Below are positions 43,811 through 52,571 of a stretch of 64,000 bases of DNA, one piece after another (the first letter of the stretch is position 1; each line of letters starts with the position of its first letter). Both the position numbers and the translations under genes were made by a program. The notes under the pieces are model-generated. The model did not search any database and was not told the DNA's origin. It was given only the letters and a program-made list of their open reading frames with translations. The stretch is from contig LM994670.1 in assembly GCA_000753455.2 (NCBI GenBank), positions 3,707,177 through 3,771,176 on the forward strand. Reading direction: 5' to 3'. The stretch is from Clostridium jeddahitimonense. Lineage in GTDB: Bacteria; Bacillota; Clostridia; Clostridiales; Clostridiaceae.

Positions 43811-44662
43811 TTACTCTTCATCAATACCTTTAAAACCTTCTCCCATAACCTCATGAACTTCCCCAACAGTTATGAAAGCATATTTATCAACATCTGATAT
43901 GAACCTTTTTAATTTTATAAATTCATTTCTACCTAATATAGCATACAAAAGGGTAGTATCTTTCCCAGAAAATCCACCTACTCCATGTATAAAAGTACAA
44001 CCTCTTTCAAGATCTTCTAATATAAACTTACTTATCTCTTCATTTTTAGGACTTATTATTGTTACTTCTTTACATACATTGAAACCAGCTATAACTTTAT
44101 CAATTGCAAAGCCATTTATTATTACAGCTAATAATGAATATAGTCCTGCATTTATACCAAAAGTAATTGCTCCTAATAATGTTACGAAAAAGTCTACCAT
44201 TAGTAAGCCCTTCCCTATATCAATATGCATAAATTTATTAAGTATCTTTGCAATAATATCTGTTCCACCGGTTGATGCATTTGCATTAAATACTATAGCC
44301 ATACCTAATGCAGAAATGATAGTTCCAAAAGCTGTAGCTAACATTAAATCGTTAGTTATATTAAAAGGAACAAACTTTTCTAAAAAATATATAAATCCTG
44401 ACAATACTAAGCTTGCATATATACTCTTACCACCAAACTTACTTCCTATAATCAAAAACGCAACTACATATAATATAGCATCCATTATAAGCATAATAAT
44501 TCCTATTGGTATATATGGCAAATAATTATTTATAACTATCGCTAATCCAGTTATCCCACCTGCTGTAATATTATTAGGCTCAAAAAAATAAACAACTGAT
44601 ATTGCTACTAATAATACTCCAATAGTTATTAATCCAAAATCTTTTATTTTATCCTTGCTCAT
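43811..44662 (-). CDS. YitT-family membrane protein (DUF161/DUF2179), copy 2
   Basis: This 283-residue paralogue has GGITGLAIVI, NANASTGGTDIIAKIL and a C-terminal CTFIHGVGGFSGKDTTLLYAIL. I chose the ATG at 44662, because AAGGAG precedes it. It is probably transcribed with copy 1. Both place the DUF2179 domain in the cytoplasm. Two forms side by side could make a heteromeric membrane complex, but this is speculative. The biological role is not known. Confidence 0.87.
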   Translation of the reverse strand: MSKDKIKDFGLITIGVLLVAISVVYFFEPNNITAGGITGLAIVINNYLPYIPIGIIMLIMDAILYVVAFLIIGSKFGGKSIYASLVLSGFIYFLEKFVPFNITNDLMLATAFGTIISALGMAIVFNANASTGGTDIIAKILNKFMHIDIGKGLLMVDFFVTLLGAITFGINAGLYSLLAVIINGFAIDKVIAGFNVCKEVTIISPKNEEISKFILEDLERGCTFIHGVGGFSGKDTTLLYAILGRNEFIKLKRFISDVDKYAFITVGEVHEVMGEGFKGIDEE

Positions 44663-44869
44663 AATTCCTCTCCTTCTCAACTAATTCATTTTTATTAGTT
44701 TTACTCATTTATACCCCATTTATCCAAAATATTCTAAAATAAGATAACAGTCAAGTTATATTATTTAATAATTTAATAATTTTTCTCTTTATAATTTGTA
44801 ATTAAAGGAAAATAATTACTAAGCTTTTATCGCTTATTTTCTAAATATTAAATTATATTAATAATTTTT

Positions 44870-44905
44870 CAACTACAAAAGACTGCGATTATAAACCGCA
44901 GTCTT
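44870..44905 (-). terminator. Intrinsic terminator of the transketolase pair
   Basis: A perfect 9-bp stem, AAGACTGCG/CGCAGTCTT (44879-44887 with 44897-44905), is followed on the minus strand by TTTGTAGTTG. Confidence 0.85.
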
Positions 44906-44918
44906 TTGTTATAAATAT

Positions 44919-45863
44919 CTATTTTTTAAAAGCAATTGCCTTTTTAACTTTAGCTACTATCTCTTCTGACGTTAAGTTATAAGCCTTTAATAATTCGTCT
45001 GGTTTACCACTTTCTCCAAAAGTATCTTTAATTCCAACTCTTAAAACTGGAACTGGATAATTTTCAGCTAAAACCTCAGCTACAGCTGATCCTAGTCCAC
45101 CAATTATGCTATGTTCTTCTGCAGTAACTACTGCGCCAGTTTCTTTTGCAGCTTTTATTATTAATTCTTCATCAATAGGTTTTAAAGTATGGATATTTAC
45201 AACTTTAACATTGATGCCTTCTTTAGTTAATAACTCTTTTGCCTCTATAGCTGTATCAACCATTATCCCTGTAGCAAATATAGTTGCATCAGTCCCTTCT
45301 GAAACTACTACACCTTTGCCTAGCTCAAACTTATAAGTAGCTTCATCATTAATAACATTAACTGCAGCTCTACCTAATCTTACATAACAAGGTCCATTAT
45401 ATTCTGCTATAGCTCTAATAGCAGCTTTAGTTTCAACATCATCACTTGGAGATATAACTACCATATTTGGTATACTTCTCATTAATGATAAATCTTCAAC
45501 TGATTGGTGAGATGCACCATCTTCACCAACTGTTAATCCAGCATGTGTAGCACATACTTTAACATTTAGTTTTGGATAACATATTGAGTTTCTGATTTGC
45601 TCAAAAGCTCTTCCTGCTGCGAACATAGCAAAAGTACTTACAAATGGTACTTTTCCACAAGTTGATAAACCTGCAGCTACTCCCATCATATTTCCTTCAG
45701 CTATCCCCATATTTAAAAATCTTTCTGGACAAACAGCTTTAAAATCAGCAGTTTTAGTTGACTTAGAAAGGTCTGCATCTAATACTACTATGTTACTGTT
45801 TGTATTTGCTAATTCAGCTAATGCTTTACCGTAAGATTCTCTTGTTGCTATCTTCTTGTTCAT
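44919..45863 (-). CDS. Transketolase, C-terminal subunit
   Basis: This 314-residue protein corresponds to the pyrimidine-binding and C-terminal domains of transketolase. It has the pyrimidine-domain motif FLNMGIAEGNMMGVAAGL (with the glutamate that activates thiamine diphosphate), SVEDLSLMRSIPNM and the C-terminal VVTAEEHSIIGGLGSAVAEVL. With the N-terminal subunit encoded upstream it transfers two-carbon units in the pentose phosphate pathway. Split transketolases are common in clostridia and archaea. The ATG at 45863 begins one base after the stop of the upstream half, so translation is coupled. Alternative: the C half of a DXS-like enzyme, which is less likely from the motifs. Confidence 0.93.
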   Translation of the reverse strand: MNKKIATRESYGKALAELANTNSNIVVLDADLSKSTKTADFKAVCPERFLNMGIAEGNMMGVAAGLSTCGKVPFVSTFAMFAAGRAFEQIRNSICYPKLNVKVCATHAGLTVGEDGASHQSVEDLSLMRSIPNMVVISPSDDVETKAAIRAIAEYNGPCYVRLGRAAVNVINDEATYKFELGKGVVVSEGTDATIFATGIMVDTAIEAKELLTKEGINVKVVNIHTLKPIDEELIIKAAKETGAVVTAEEHSIIGGLGSAVAEVLAENYPVPVLRVGIKDTFGESGKPDELLKAYNLTSEEIVAKVKKAIAFKK

Positions 45864-45864
45864 A

Positions 45865-46683
45865 TTATCTGTCCCCTCCAATTTCAGCTAAAGCTTTTTC
45901 ACATTGCTCTTTGCTTGGTGCAGTTCCATGCCATCCAGCTTCATTTTCCATAAATGATACACCTTTACCTTTAATAGTTTTACAAACTATTGCAGTAGGT
46001 TGACCCTTGTGATTCTTAGCCTTTTCTATAGCCTCTATTATTTCATCAATGTTATGACCATCAATAATCATTACATTCCATCCAAAAGCTTCAAACTTTT
46101 TATCTATAGGAGTTGGATTCATTACCTTTGTAATATCCCCATCTATTTGTAATCCGTTAAAATCTATAAATGCAGTTAAGTTGTCTAGTTTATAGTGAGC
46201 TCCACACATAGCAGCTTCCCAAACTTGACCCTCTTCTAATTCTCCATCACCTAAAAGAGTATATACTCTGTAATCTTTATTATCTAATTTTCCTGCTAAA
46301 GCCATACCAACAGCTGTAGATATTCCTTGACCTAATGATCCTGTAGACATATCTATTCCTGGTAAGCACTTCATGCTTGGATGTCCTTGTAATCTTGAAC
46401 CAAATTTTCTTAATGTCTTTAATTCTTCTACATCAAAAAATCCTTTTCTTGCTAATGCGCTATATAAAACTGGTGCTGCATGACCTTTTGATAATACAAA
46501 TCTATCTCTATTAGGATTTTTATCATCAGCTGGATCTATATTCATTTCTTTAAAGAAAAGAGTTGTTACTATATCTGCTGCTGATAATGACCCACCTGGG
46601 TGCCCTGATGCAGATTCTGTTAACATAGTTACTATGTCTGCTCTTATATTTTTAGCCATTAATTTTAATTCTTCGGTATTCAT
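45865..46683 (-). CDS. Transketolase, N-terminal subunit
   Basis: This 272-residue protein is the diphosphate-binding half of a split transketolase, with ESASGHPGGSLSAADI, KGHAAPVLYSAL, GSLGQGISTAVGMAL and the thiamine diphosphate/Mg motif GDGELEEGQVWEA...FIDFNGLQIDG. It pairs with the gene starting one base after its stop. I chose the ATG at 46683, because GGAGG abuts the earlier ATG at 46695 and is 12 bases from this one. Confidence 0.93.
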   Translation of the reverse strand: MNTEELKLMAKNIRADIVTMLTESASGHPGGSLSAADIVTTLFFKEMNIDPADDKNPNRDRFVLSKGHAAPVLYSALARKGFFDVEELKTLRKFGSRLQGHPSMKCLPGIDMSTGSLGQGISTAVGMALAGKLDNKDYRVYTLLGDGELEEGQVWEAAMCGAHYKLDNLTAFIDFNGLQIDGDITKVMNPTPIDKKFEAFGWNVMIIDGHNIDEIIEAIEKAKNHKGQPTAIVCKTIKGKGVSFMENEAGWHGTAPSKEQCEKALAEIGGDR

Positions 46684-46910
46684 AATTTTGAACATCCTCC
46701 TTTATGTATATAAAAGTATAAATCTATTATATGTAAAATCTTTAAAAATATTTTACCATAAATACTAATCACTGTATACTATATAATTTCAAAAAGTATA
46801 CATTATTTGTTCATGATTCTTATATTGTATATCACTTTGTGCTATTAATTAATCATTTTCTCTATTAAAAGATACAATTATCACTTATATAAATCTATTA
46901 TCTATAACTT

Positions 46911-46943
46911 TATAAAACAAAAGCAGAGCAATTATGCTCCGCT
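46911..46943 (-). terminator. Intrinsic terminator of the mazF-alr operon
   Basis: The stem AGCAGAGCA/TGCTCCGCT (46922-46930 with 46935-46943, one mismatch) is followed on the minus strand by TTTTGTTTTAT. Confidence 0.8.
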
Positions 46944-46967
46944 CAAAATTTAATAAATAATAAAGTA

Positions 46968-47321
46968 TTAAATCAATCCTATGCTAATAAGTAATGCTCT
47001 ATCTACCTTTTTCATATCAGCATCTGTCATATGCCCTATTTTCTCTTTCAGCCTTCTTTTATCTAATGTTCTAACTTGCTCTAGCAATACAACCGAGTCT
47101 CTATTTAATCCATACTCTTCAGATGAAATTTCAACATGGGTTGGAAGTTTAGCCTTATTAATTTGAGATGTAATAGCAGCTACAATAACTGTTGGGCTAT
47201 ATTTATTCCCAATATCATTTTGTATTATTATCACCGGTCTAATTCCACCTTGCTCAGAGCCAATAACAGGGCTTAAATCTGCATAAAAAATATCCCCTCT
47301 TTTTACAACCATAGTCGTCAT
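46968..47321 (-). CDS. MazF/EndoA-type mRNA interferase toxin
   Basis: This 117-residue protein matches the Bacillus EndoA (NdoA) and MazF family: VVKRGDIFYADLSPVIGSEQGGIRPV at the N-terminus with the catalytic arginine in GGIRP, the threonine in AAITSQ and VLLEQVRTLDK. It cuts single-stranded mRNA at short sites unless bound by its antitoxin. I chose the ATG at 47321, with GGAG ten bases upstream and five bases after the antitoxin stop. Relatives differ at the first few residues, so a start nine bases later is possible. The order alr, antitoxin, toxin is as in Bacillus. Confidence 0.93.
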   Translation of the reverse strand: MTTMVVKRGDIFYADLSPVIGSEQGGIRPVIIIQNDIGNKYSPTVIVAAITSQINKAKLPTHVEISSEEYGLNRDSVVLLEQVRTLDKRRLKEKIGHMTDADMKKVDRALLISIGLI

Positions 47322-47326
47322 TAAAT

Positions 47327-47587
47327 TCACACTCCGCAAAGCCATTTCTCATATTCATTAATACTGTCAAATTGATAATGTAAGGTTTCAGGTGACGACT
47401 CAAATAATTCAGAAATCTCCAAATTAATATTAGACATCTCAATATATCCATTTTTCATTAATTCATAAAATTCTATATTATTTTCGCCTTCGTTATATCT
47501 TATTAAATCTTTGCCGATAAATTTCCTATTTTTTTTAAATTGTAACTTATTTTTATTTTTTGATTTATTACTAAATAATTTTGACAT
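47327..47587 (-). CDS. EndoAI/MazE-like antitoxin with a replaced N-terminal region
   Basis: This 86-residue protein sits in the antitoxin position between alr and the MazF toxin gene. Its C-terminal half, ELMKNGYIEMSNINLEISE...EYEKWLCGV, resembles the toxin-binding tail of Bacillus EndoAI (LMRRGYMEMAKINL...VERLVSGG). The N-terminus is different: in place of the ribbon-helix-helix DNA-binding domain there is a lysine-rich stretch with about 11 basic residues among the first 30. It may therefore bind DNA differently or not at all, although toxin neutralisation could persist. AGGAGGCG precedes the ATG. Assignment rests on synteny and the tail motif. Confidence 0.72.
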   Translation of the reverse strand: MSKLFSNKSKNKNKLQFKKNRKFIGKDLIRYNEGENNIEFYELMKNGYIEMSNINLEISELFESSPETLHYQFDSINEYEKWLCGV

Positions 47588-47674
47588 ATTTCGCCTCCTA
47601 AGAGTGCATATTTTCTACTATAAGAAAATTATATTGCAAAATATGTCAATTTGTAAATAGAAATGTCTTTATTT

Positions 47675-48835
47675 TTATAAATAATTTCTTACATTTACCA
47701 TTTTTCCATCTTTAATATAAATCCTAGGAACTCTTCTCCCTATCATACACAGTATTTCATAATTAATAGTATCTAGTATTTCAGCCATATCATCAGCATT
47801 ATTCTTTATTCCATTATCTTCGCCTAATAATATGACTTCATCTCCAACATTAACTGGACCTATATCTGTAACATCTACCATGCATTGATCCATACATATC
47901 TTCCCTACTACTGGAGCTAACTTACCATTTATTATTACTTGAGCTTTTCCGTAAAGCCCTCTAATATATCCATCTGCATATCCTATAGGTAAAGTAGCTA
48001 TTACGCTATCTCTTTCAGTCCTAAACTTTCTTCCATACCCTATGTACTCACCTTTTGGAAGTTCCTTTACATGAATAACCTGACATTTTAATGATAATGC
48101 TGGCATTAATTTTAACTTATCTTTATTTATATAATCTGATGGATAATAACCATAAAGTATTATCCCAGGTCTTATTGCATTATAATGCGCATCTTCTATA
48201 TCAATAATAGATGCACTATTTGAAATATGTTTTACTCCTAAGTTTACTTCTCTTTTCTCTATCTCATTTATAAAGGAATTAAATTTTTCTATTTGATTAT
48301 GTGCATAGCTTTTATCTTCTTCATCTGCATTTGAAAAATGTGTAAATACTCCTGTGATTTTTAAGTTGATTAATTTACTAATTTCTACAACTTCTTCAAC
48401 ACTTTTTTTATTAGGTAAAAATCCTATCCTACCCATACCAGTATCAACAGCTATATGAATTTTTGCTATCTTTCCTAAAGCCTCTGCCTTTTTAGATAAT
48501 TCTTTAGAATAATCTAAAGAGTAAACAGTTTGTTCTATATCATTATTTATTAACATTTCTGCAAATGATACATCAGTATATCCTAATATTAAAATAGGTA
48601 CTTTTATCCCTGCTTCTCTTAGCTCTAAAGCCTCGCTTAACGTAGCTACAGCTAGCTTGTCAGCTCCACTTTCTACAAGAATAGGGGCTACATCTATAGC
48701 CCCATGTCCATAAGCATTAGCTTTAACAACTGCTATAATTTCTTCAGCATTAATATTTTTCTTTATTTCATTTATATTATTTATAATGTTATCTAAATTT
48801 ACTTCTGCCCATACTGGTCTAATATTTACATCCAT
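47675..48835 (-). CDS. alr: Alanine racemase
   Basis: This 386-residue PLP enzyme converts L-alanine to D-alanine for peptidoglycan and influences spore germination. Motifs are VVKANAYGHG with the PLP lysine K38, AVDTGMGRIGF, the strand NSASI, RPGIILYGYYP, the second catalytic tyrosine in IGYGRKF, and VGKICMDQCMVDVT. GAGGTG precedes the ATG. It is part of the acpS-nnr-ydcC-alr-mazEF block, matching Bacillus order. Confidence 0.97.
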   Translation of the reverse strand: MDVNIRPVWAEVNLDNIINNINEIKKNINAEEIIAVVKANAYGHGAIDVAPILVESGADKLAVATLSEALELREAGIKVPILILGYTDVSFAEMLINNDIEQTVYSLDYSKELSKKAEALGKIAKIHIAVDTGMGRIGFLPNKKSVEEVVEISKLINLKITGVFTHFSNADEEDKSYAHNQIEKFNSFINEIEKREVNLGVKHISNSASIIDIEDAHYNAIRPGIILYGYYPSDYINKDKLKLMPALSLKCQVIHVKELPKGEYIGYGRKFRTERDSVIATLPIGYADGYIRGLYGKAQVIINGKLAPVVGKICMDQCMVDVTDIGPVNVGDEVILLGEDNGIKNNADDMAEILDTINYEILCMIGRRVPRIYIKDGKMVNVRNYL

Positions 48836-48866
48836 TTTATCAACACCTCATATTTATTATATCAAA

Positions 48867-49475
48867 CTATAATAAACTATCATCTATTTGTTTTACTTTT
48901 TTAAAATCCTTAAATATTATTCTTAGTGTATCTTCACCATCTTTGTTATACACAATTATTCCTATAGGCGTTCTATTCTTTTTATCTACAAACAACCTAG
49001 CTATATTTAAATGTTCATTATCTAAAAACAATTCTAAATCAACTTGTATATAAACTGTATCTCCCCATTCTTCTTGATCTTGTTTTAATGAATCACTTTT
49101 AATTGGGAATGATAATATTTTATTCATAAACGCTAAAGGATGTAATACATCTAAACTTTTATCTATTACATAGTCTGAGTTAGATATATTATCTATAACT
49201 TGGATACCATCGTTTTTGTAGACTTTAACTATATCTTCTCCAAACTCTACCCTTACGCCTTTATCCTTCGAATAATACTGTACTGTATCTTCTCTTTCTT
49301 CGCCTCTGCTGTTTTTAATTATATATTCTACATTGGCTTCATAGCACTTTATATCTTTTAAAGATTTTATAATTTCCTCATTTGTTGGAAGCATAACTCC
49401 TCTAAAGACAATAACTAATAATATTGAAATAAAAGGAATACATAATAATACTGCGATAATAATTTTTTTCTTCAT
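48867..49475 (-). CDS. YdcC/GerS-like LolA-fold sporulation protein
   Basis: This 202-residue protein has one N-terminal membrane anchor (IIIAVLLCIPFISILLVIVF) and an extracytoplasmic beta-rich domain (EANVEYIIKN, VYIQVDLELFLD, RTPIGIIVYNKDGE), the kind found in LolA/YdcC/GerS proteins. Bacillus ydcC lies between acpS and alr, and Clostridioides gerS lies beside alr2, so context supports a sporulation role; GerS works with CwlD in cortex modification. There is a cysteine at residue 12, but the sequence before it (VLL) is not a convincing lipobox, so it may be anchored rather than lipidated. GGAGG precedes the ATG. Confidence 0.75.
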   Translation of the reverse strand: MKKKIIIAVLLCIPFISILLVIVFRGVMLPTNEEIIKSLKDIKCYEANVEYIIKNSRGEEREDTVQYYSKDKGVRVEFGEDIVKVYKNDGIQVIDNISNSDYVIDKSLDVLHPLAFMNKILSFPIKSDSLKQDQEEWGDTVYIQVDLELFLDNEHLNIARLFVDKKNRTPIGIIVYNKDGEDTLRIIFKDFKKVKQIDDSLL

Positions 49476-49540
49476 AAATCCTCCACTTACTAATATTTCA
49501 TTATTACTAATATTAAGTAATCTTCAGATTTATTCGTGTT

Positions 49541-51037
49541 TTACATTATTATATTATGAATAATAGTTGAAATACCTTCTATTATTTCACTTGCAGTTAT
49601 AGAATACTTACTTTTACTTACTATTTCTCCAGCTTTCCCATGAACATATGCACCAATTAATGCACTTTCAAGAGGACTGTGTTTCTGTGCTAATAATGAT
49701 ACTATCATTCCAGTCAAACAATCGCCAGAGCCACCAGAGGCCATTTTACTATTACCAGTGGTATTTATATATACTTTTTCACCATCTGTAATAACCGTAT
49801 TATAACCTTTAAGTAAAACTATACTTTCATATTTCTTAGCATATTCTTTAGCAATATTTATTCTATCGCTTTCTACTTCTAATATACTCTTACCAACAAG
49901 CCTAGCCATCTCTCCAGGATGAGGTGTTAAAATCATTCTCCCTTTTAATCTATCTAAGATTTCAGGCCTTCTTGATAATATATTTATCCCTTCAGCATCT
50001 ATAACTAAATGACAATTACCTTTTTTAGAAATATATAATAGAAAATCTTCATATTCCCTACTACTTTGCAATCCAGGTCCATATGCTATAGCATTTGCTG
50101 TTGTTATTAACTTCTCCACCTTTTCTTCTTCATTAAAATTAGAAGTCATGGCTTCTATTAACATTCCGCTTAATATATATTGTATATCTTTAGGAGTTAC
50201 TAATGTAGTTAATCCTGCTCCAGTCTTTAAACAAGCTTTTGTAGCTAAATAAGCTGCACCTGTAAATCCTTTGCTCCCAGCAAAAATTACTGCTCTCCCA
50301 TAATCACCTTTATGTCCATATATTTCTCTTTTTCTTATAATCTCTTTATAAGAATAATCTTCTAGGATAGTTATTCCTTCATTTATACTATCTTTTACTT
50401 CATCAGGAATTCCAATTGGAACTACCTCAAGATCACCTAGATATTTAAATGAATTGTAGTTTATAAATCCTAATTTTACTACTTCAAAAGTATATGTAGT
50501 TTTTGCTTTAATAGCCCCTCCCATTGGATTTCCAGTGTTACAATCTAATCCTGAAGGAACATCTATAGCTATTATATCTTTTTTACTATCATTCATAGCT
50601 TCTATTACTTCTTTATAAAATTCATTTAATTCTTTATTTATGCCTACGCCAAATATGCTATCCACAATTATTTCATTAGAATTTATTACTTCTTTTAAGT
50701 TATGTATATCACTTATGTCTTTTATAAAAGATATCTTACAGTTCATATTGTCAATTATGTCGTAATTAATATTAAAATCATTACTATAATTTTCTCTAGG
50801 ACTTATAATAACAAAATGAACTTCCTTTTTAGCTAATACAAGTTTTCTACCAATAGCAAGTCCATCTCCACCATTATTTCCAGTACCACAAACAACTGTA
50901 AAACTTTTACCTAAATCTTTAATTCTTGAAAATACCTCATTTGCTGCATTTTCCATTAGAACAATACTTGGAATACCTACTATTTCAATAGCTTTTTGAT
51001 CTACTATTCTACAGCCATTTCTACTCATAACATACAT
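49541..51037 (-). CDS. Bifunctional NAD(P)H-hydrate epimerase / ADP-dependent dehydratase
   Basis: This 498-residue enzyme repairs damaged NAD(P)H hydrates. The N-terminal YjeF domain (about 1-210) has MENAANEVF, VCGTGNNGGDGLAIGRKL and DVPSGLDCNTG. The C-terminal ribokinase-like domain has GHKGDYGRAVIFAGSKGFTGAAYLA, LTPHPGEMARL and the GNSKMASGGSGDCLTGMI motif. The two activities are NnrE and NnrD (YjeF/YxkO), fused here as in many bacteria. It starts two bases after the acpS stop region, with GGAGG in the end of acpS, so it is coupled to acpS. Length is standard. Confidence 0.95.
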   Translation of the reverse strand: MYVMSRNGCRIVDQKAIEIVGIPSIVLMENAANEVFSRIKDLGKSFTVVCGTGNNGGDGLAIGRKLVLAKKEVHFVIISPRENYSNDFNINYDIIDNMNCKISFIKDISDIHNLKEVINSNEIIVDSIFGVGINKELNEFYKEVIEAMNDSKKDIIAIDVPSGLDCNTGNPMGGAIKAKTTYTFEVVKLGFINYNSFKYLGDLEVVPIGIPDEVKDSINEGITILEDYSYKEIIRKREIYGHKGDYGRAVIFAGSKGFTGAAYLATKACLKTGAGLTTLVTPKDIQYILSGMLIEAMTSNFNEEEKVEKLITTANAIAYGPGLQSSREYEDFLLYISKKGNCHLVIDAEGINILSRRPEILDRLKGRMILTPHPGEMARLVGKSILEVESDRINIAKEYAKKYESIVLLKGYNTVITDGEKVYINTTGNSKMASGGSGDCLTGMIVSLLAQKHSPLESALIGAYVHGKAGEIVSKSKYSITASEIIEGISTIIHNIIM

Positions 51038-51409
51038 CTATCTAACCTCCATAGTAACAAATGCAATTGCACAAGTTTTATTATGTGATATAGATATATG
51101 AAATATAACTTCTTCATATTCTAGAAACTCCTTTACCTTATCAGAAATATTAACTATAGGCTTTCCAAGTTCATCTCTAAGAACTTCTAAGTCATTAAAG
51201 GCAAAACCTCTAAACCCTCTTCCTATAGCTTTACTTATAGCCTCCTTAGCAGCAAAGTTCCCAGCTATACTTTCAGCCTTCATGGCTTTACTTTTAAACA
51301 ACTCTATCTCTTTTTCTGTAAATGTCTTTTCTAAAAACTTAGGTGTTCTTTCTATGGCTTTCTTTATTCTTTCAATTTCTATAATATCTGTTCCAACTCC
51401 AAGTATCAT
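51038..51409 (-). CDS. acpS: Holo-(acyl-carrier-protein) synthase
   Basis: This 123-residue enzyme transfers phosphopantetheine from CoA to acyl carrier protein. It has the family motifs GVGTDIIEIERI with the Mg-binding aspartate, and FAAKEAISKAIGRGFRGFAF with the catalytic glutamate-lysine stretch, followed by VIFHISISHNKTCAIAFV. Length matches AcpS. Its end carries the ribosome binding site of the following NAD(P)H-hydrate repair gene. Confidence 0.95.
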   Translation of the reverse strand: MILGVGTDIIEIERIKKAIERTPKFLEKTFTEKEIELFKSKAMKAESIAGNFAAKEAISKAIGRGFRGFAFNDLEVLRDELGKPIVNISDKVKEFLEYEEVIFHISISHNKTCAIAFVTMEVR

Positions 51410-51458
51410 GCTATCACCTCTTATGTATCTATTCTTCTATACATAATCATTATAACAA

Positions 51459-51788
51459 TTACATACTTCCAACTAAAGATTCAACATCATTAAAATCTTC
51501 TATACATTCATCAACATATGATCCTATAACATCTATTAAATGAATAGGTGATACATTATTTTTGTATAATAGTTCTAATATACTTCTAACTTTATCTTCT
51601 TTTGTTGAAATTATATCTACTGAATCTCTTTCAATATTTACTAAAACATCTTCTCTTAAATCTTGTCTTTCAACCTCAATTCCAAAAGCTTGTCCAGTCT
51701 TTGTTTGACATTGAGTTAATCTGTAGAAGTACATAATCTTTTTTCCCTTATTTTCAATAGCTAAACTTAATGATTCTACTATCTTCAT
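51459..51788 (-). CDS. DUF6514-family hypothetical protein
   Basis: This 109-residue protein resembles a clostridial family annotated as DUF6514, with YFYRLTQCQTKTGQAFGIEVE and SPIHLIDVIGSYVDE. No catalytic motif is visible. It is acidic in the C-terminal half and has no signal or membrane segment. AAGGAGG precedes the ATG. It lies 49 bases before acpS on the same strand and may be the first gene of that block. Its function is unknown. A possible minus-strand promoter has TTGACA about 70 bases upstream. Confidence 0.7.
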   Translation of the reverse strand: MKIVESLSLAIENKGKKIMYFYRLTQCQTKTGQAFGIEVERQDLREDVLVNIERDSVDIISTKEDKVRSILELLYKNNVSPIHLIDVIGSYVDECIEDFNDVESLVGSM

Positions 51789-52080
51789 AGCAATACCTCC
51801 TTAACATATTTCATATTAATAAAGATATCACATTATTTTTTTAAATTATGTCAAAAATTGTTTCCTGTTTAACTAAAATTTCCTTACTAATTCTACATAA
51901 AATGTTGTTTTAGAATAATTAATATTACATTTTTCCATGTTATATGTAAATATAAAGCAATTTTTATTTATTTATTGTCGAATAACATAACAGATAAATT
52001 AAAAGACTGATAAAAAAAGATCTATAAACTACTTTTTTAGTAATTTATTCACTCTTTTTTTACAGCCTCTTTTATCAAAT

Positions 52081-52443
52081 TTATTGAGTCTCTATATTCA
52101 TATCTTCATCACTTCTATCAATTCTTCTATTACCGACAAATTTAAAATCCTCTGCAACTACTTCAGCTATATACTTCTTATTTCCAAGCTTATCTTCATA
52201 GCTTCCGGTTCTTAATCTACCACTTAAACTAATATAGCTTCCTTTTCTCATATACTTACATATTACTTCTGCTTTTCTACCCCAAATAGTGACTGGTATT
52301 AAATCAGATTTTCTTGTTCCATCAGCTGCTTTAAAATTTCTTTCAACTGCAACTATGAATCTAGTAAATACCTTCTCACCATCTTCTATAGTCTTTAGTT
52401 CAGGGTCTTTAATTAATTTTCCTACTAAAACTATTTTATTCAT
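52081..52443 (-). CDS. Single-stranded DNA-binding protein, short form
   Basis: This 120-residue protein has one OB fold: MNKIVLVGKLIKDPELK, FTRFIVAVERNF, IPVTIWGRKAEVICKYMRKGSYISLSGRLRTGSYED, AEVVAEDFKFV. It ends DEDMNIETQ and lacks the DDDLPF/IPF tail with which typical SSBs recruit repair proteins. It is therefore probably a second, specialised SSB rather than the replicative one. AGGAGGTGG precedes the ATG. No neighbour points to a specific partner. Confidence 0.85.
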   Translation of the reverse strand: MNKIVLVGKLIKDPELKTIEDGEKVFTRFIVAVERNFKAADGTRKSDLIPVTIWGRKAEVICKYMRKGSYISLSGRLRTGSYEDKLGNKKYIAEVVAEDFKFVGNRRIDRSDEDMNIETQ

Positions 52444-52534
52444 TTAATTCCACCTCCTGAATATTACTTCTTTGATTATGCCCAACTTAATTTATTCTAT
52501 ACATTACATGACTACTTTTTAGCTATTAATCTTT

Positions 52535-52567
52535 TACTAAAAAAGAACTATGCCACGCATAGTCCTT
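52535..52567 (-). terminator. Intrinsic terminator of the YihY gene
   Basis: The 11-bp stem AAGAACTATGC/GCATAGTCCTT (52543-52553 with 52557-52567, one G-T pair) is followed on the minus strand by TTTTTTAGT. Confidence 0.8.
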
Positions 52568-52571
52568 TAAC

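Noticed and set aside
45800..46003. Plus-strand frame across the transketolase junction
   Set aside because: It is a shadow of the two well-supported transketolase halves.
51976..51982. Spo0A box upstream of the DUF6514 gene
   Set aside because: It lies far from the likely promoter of that gene, and single matches are expected by chance.
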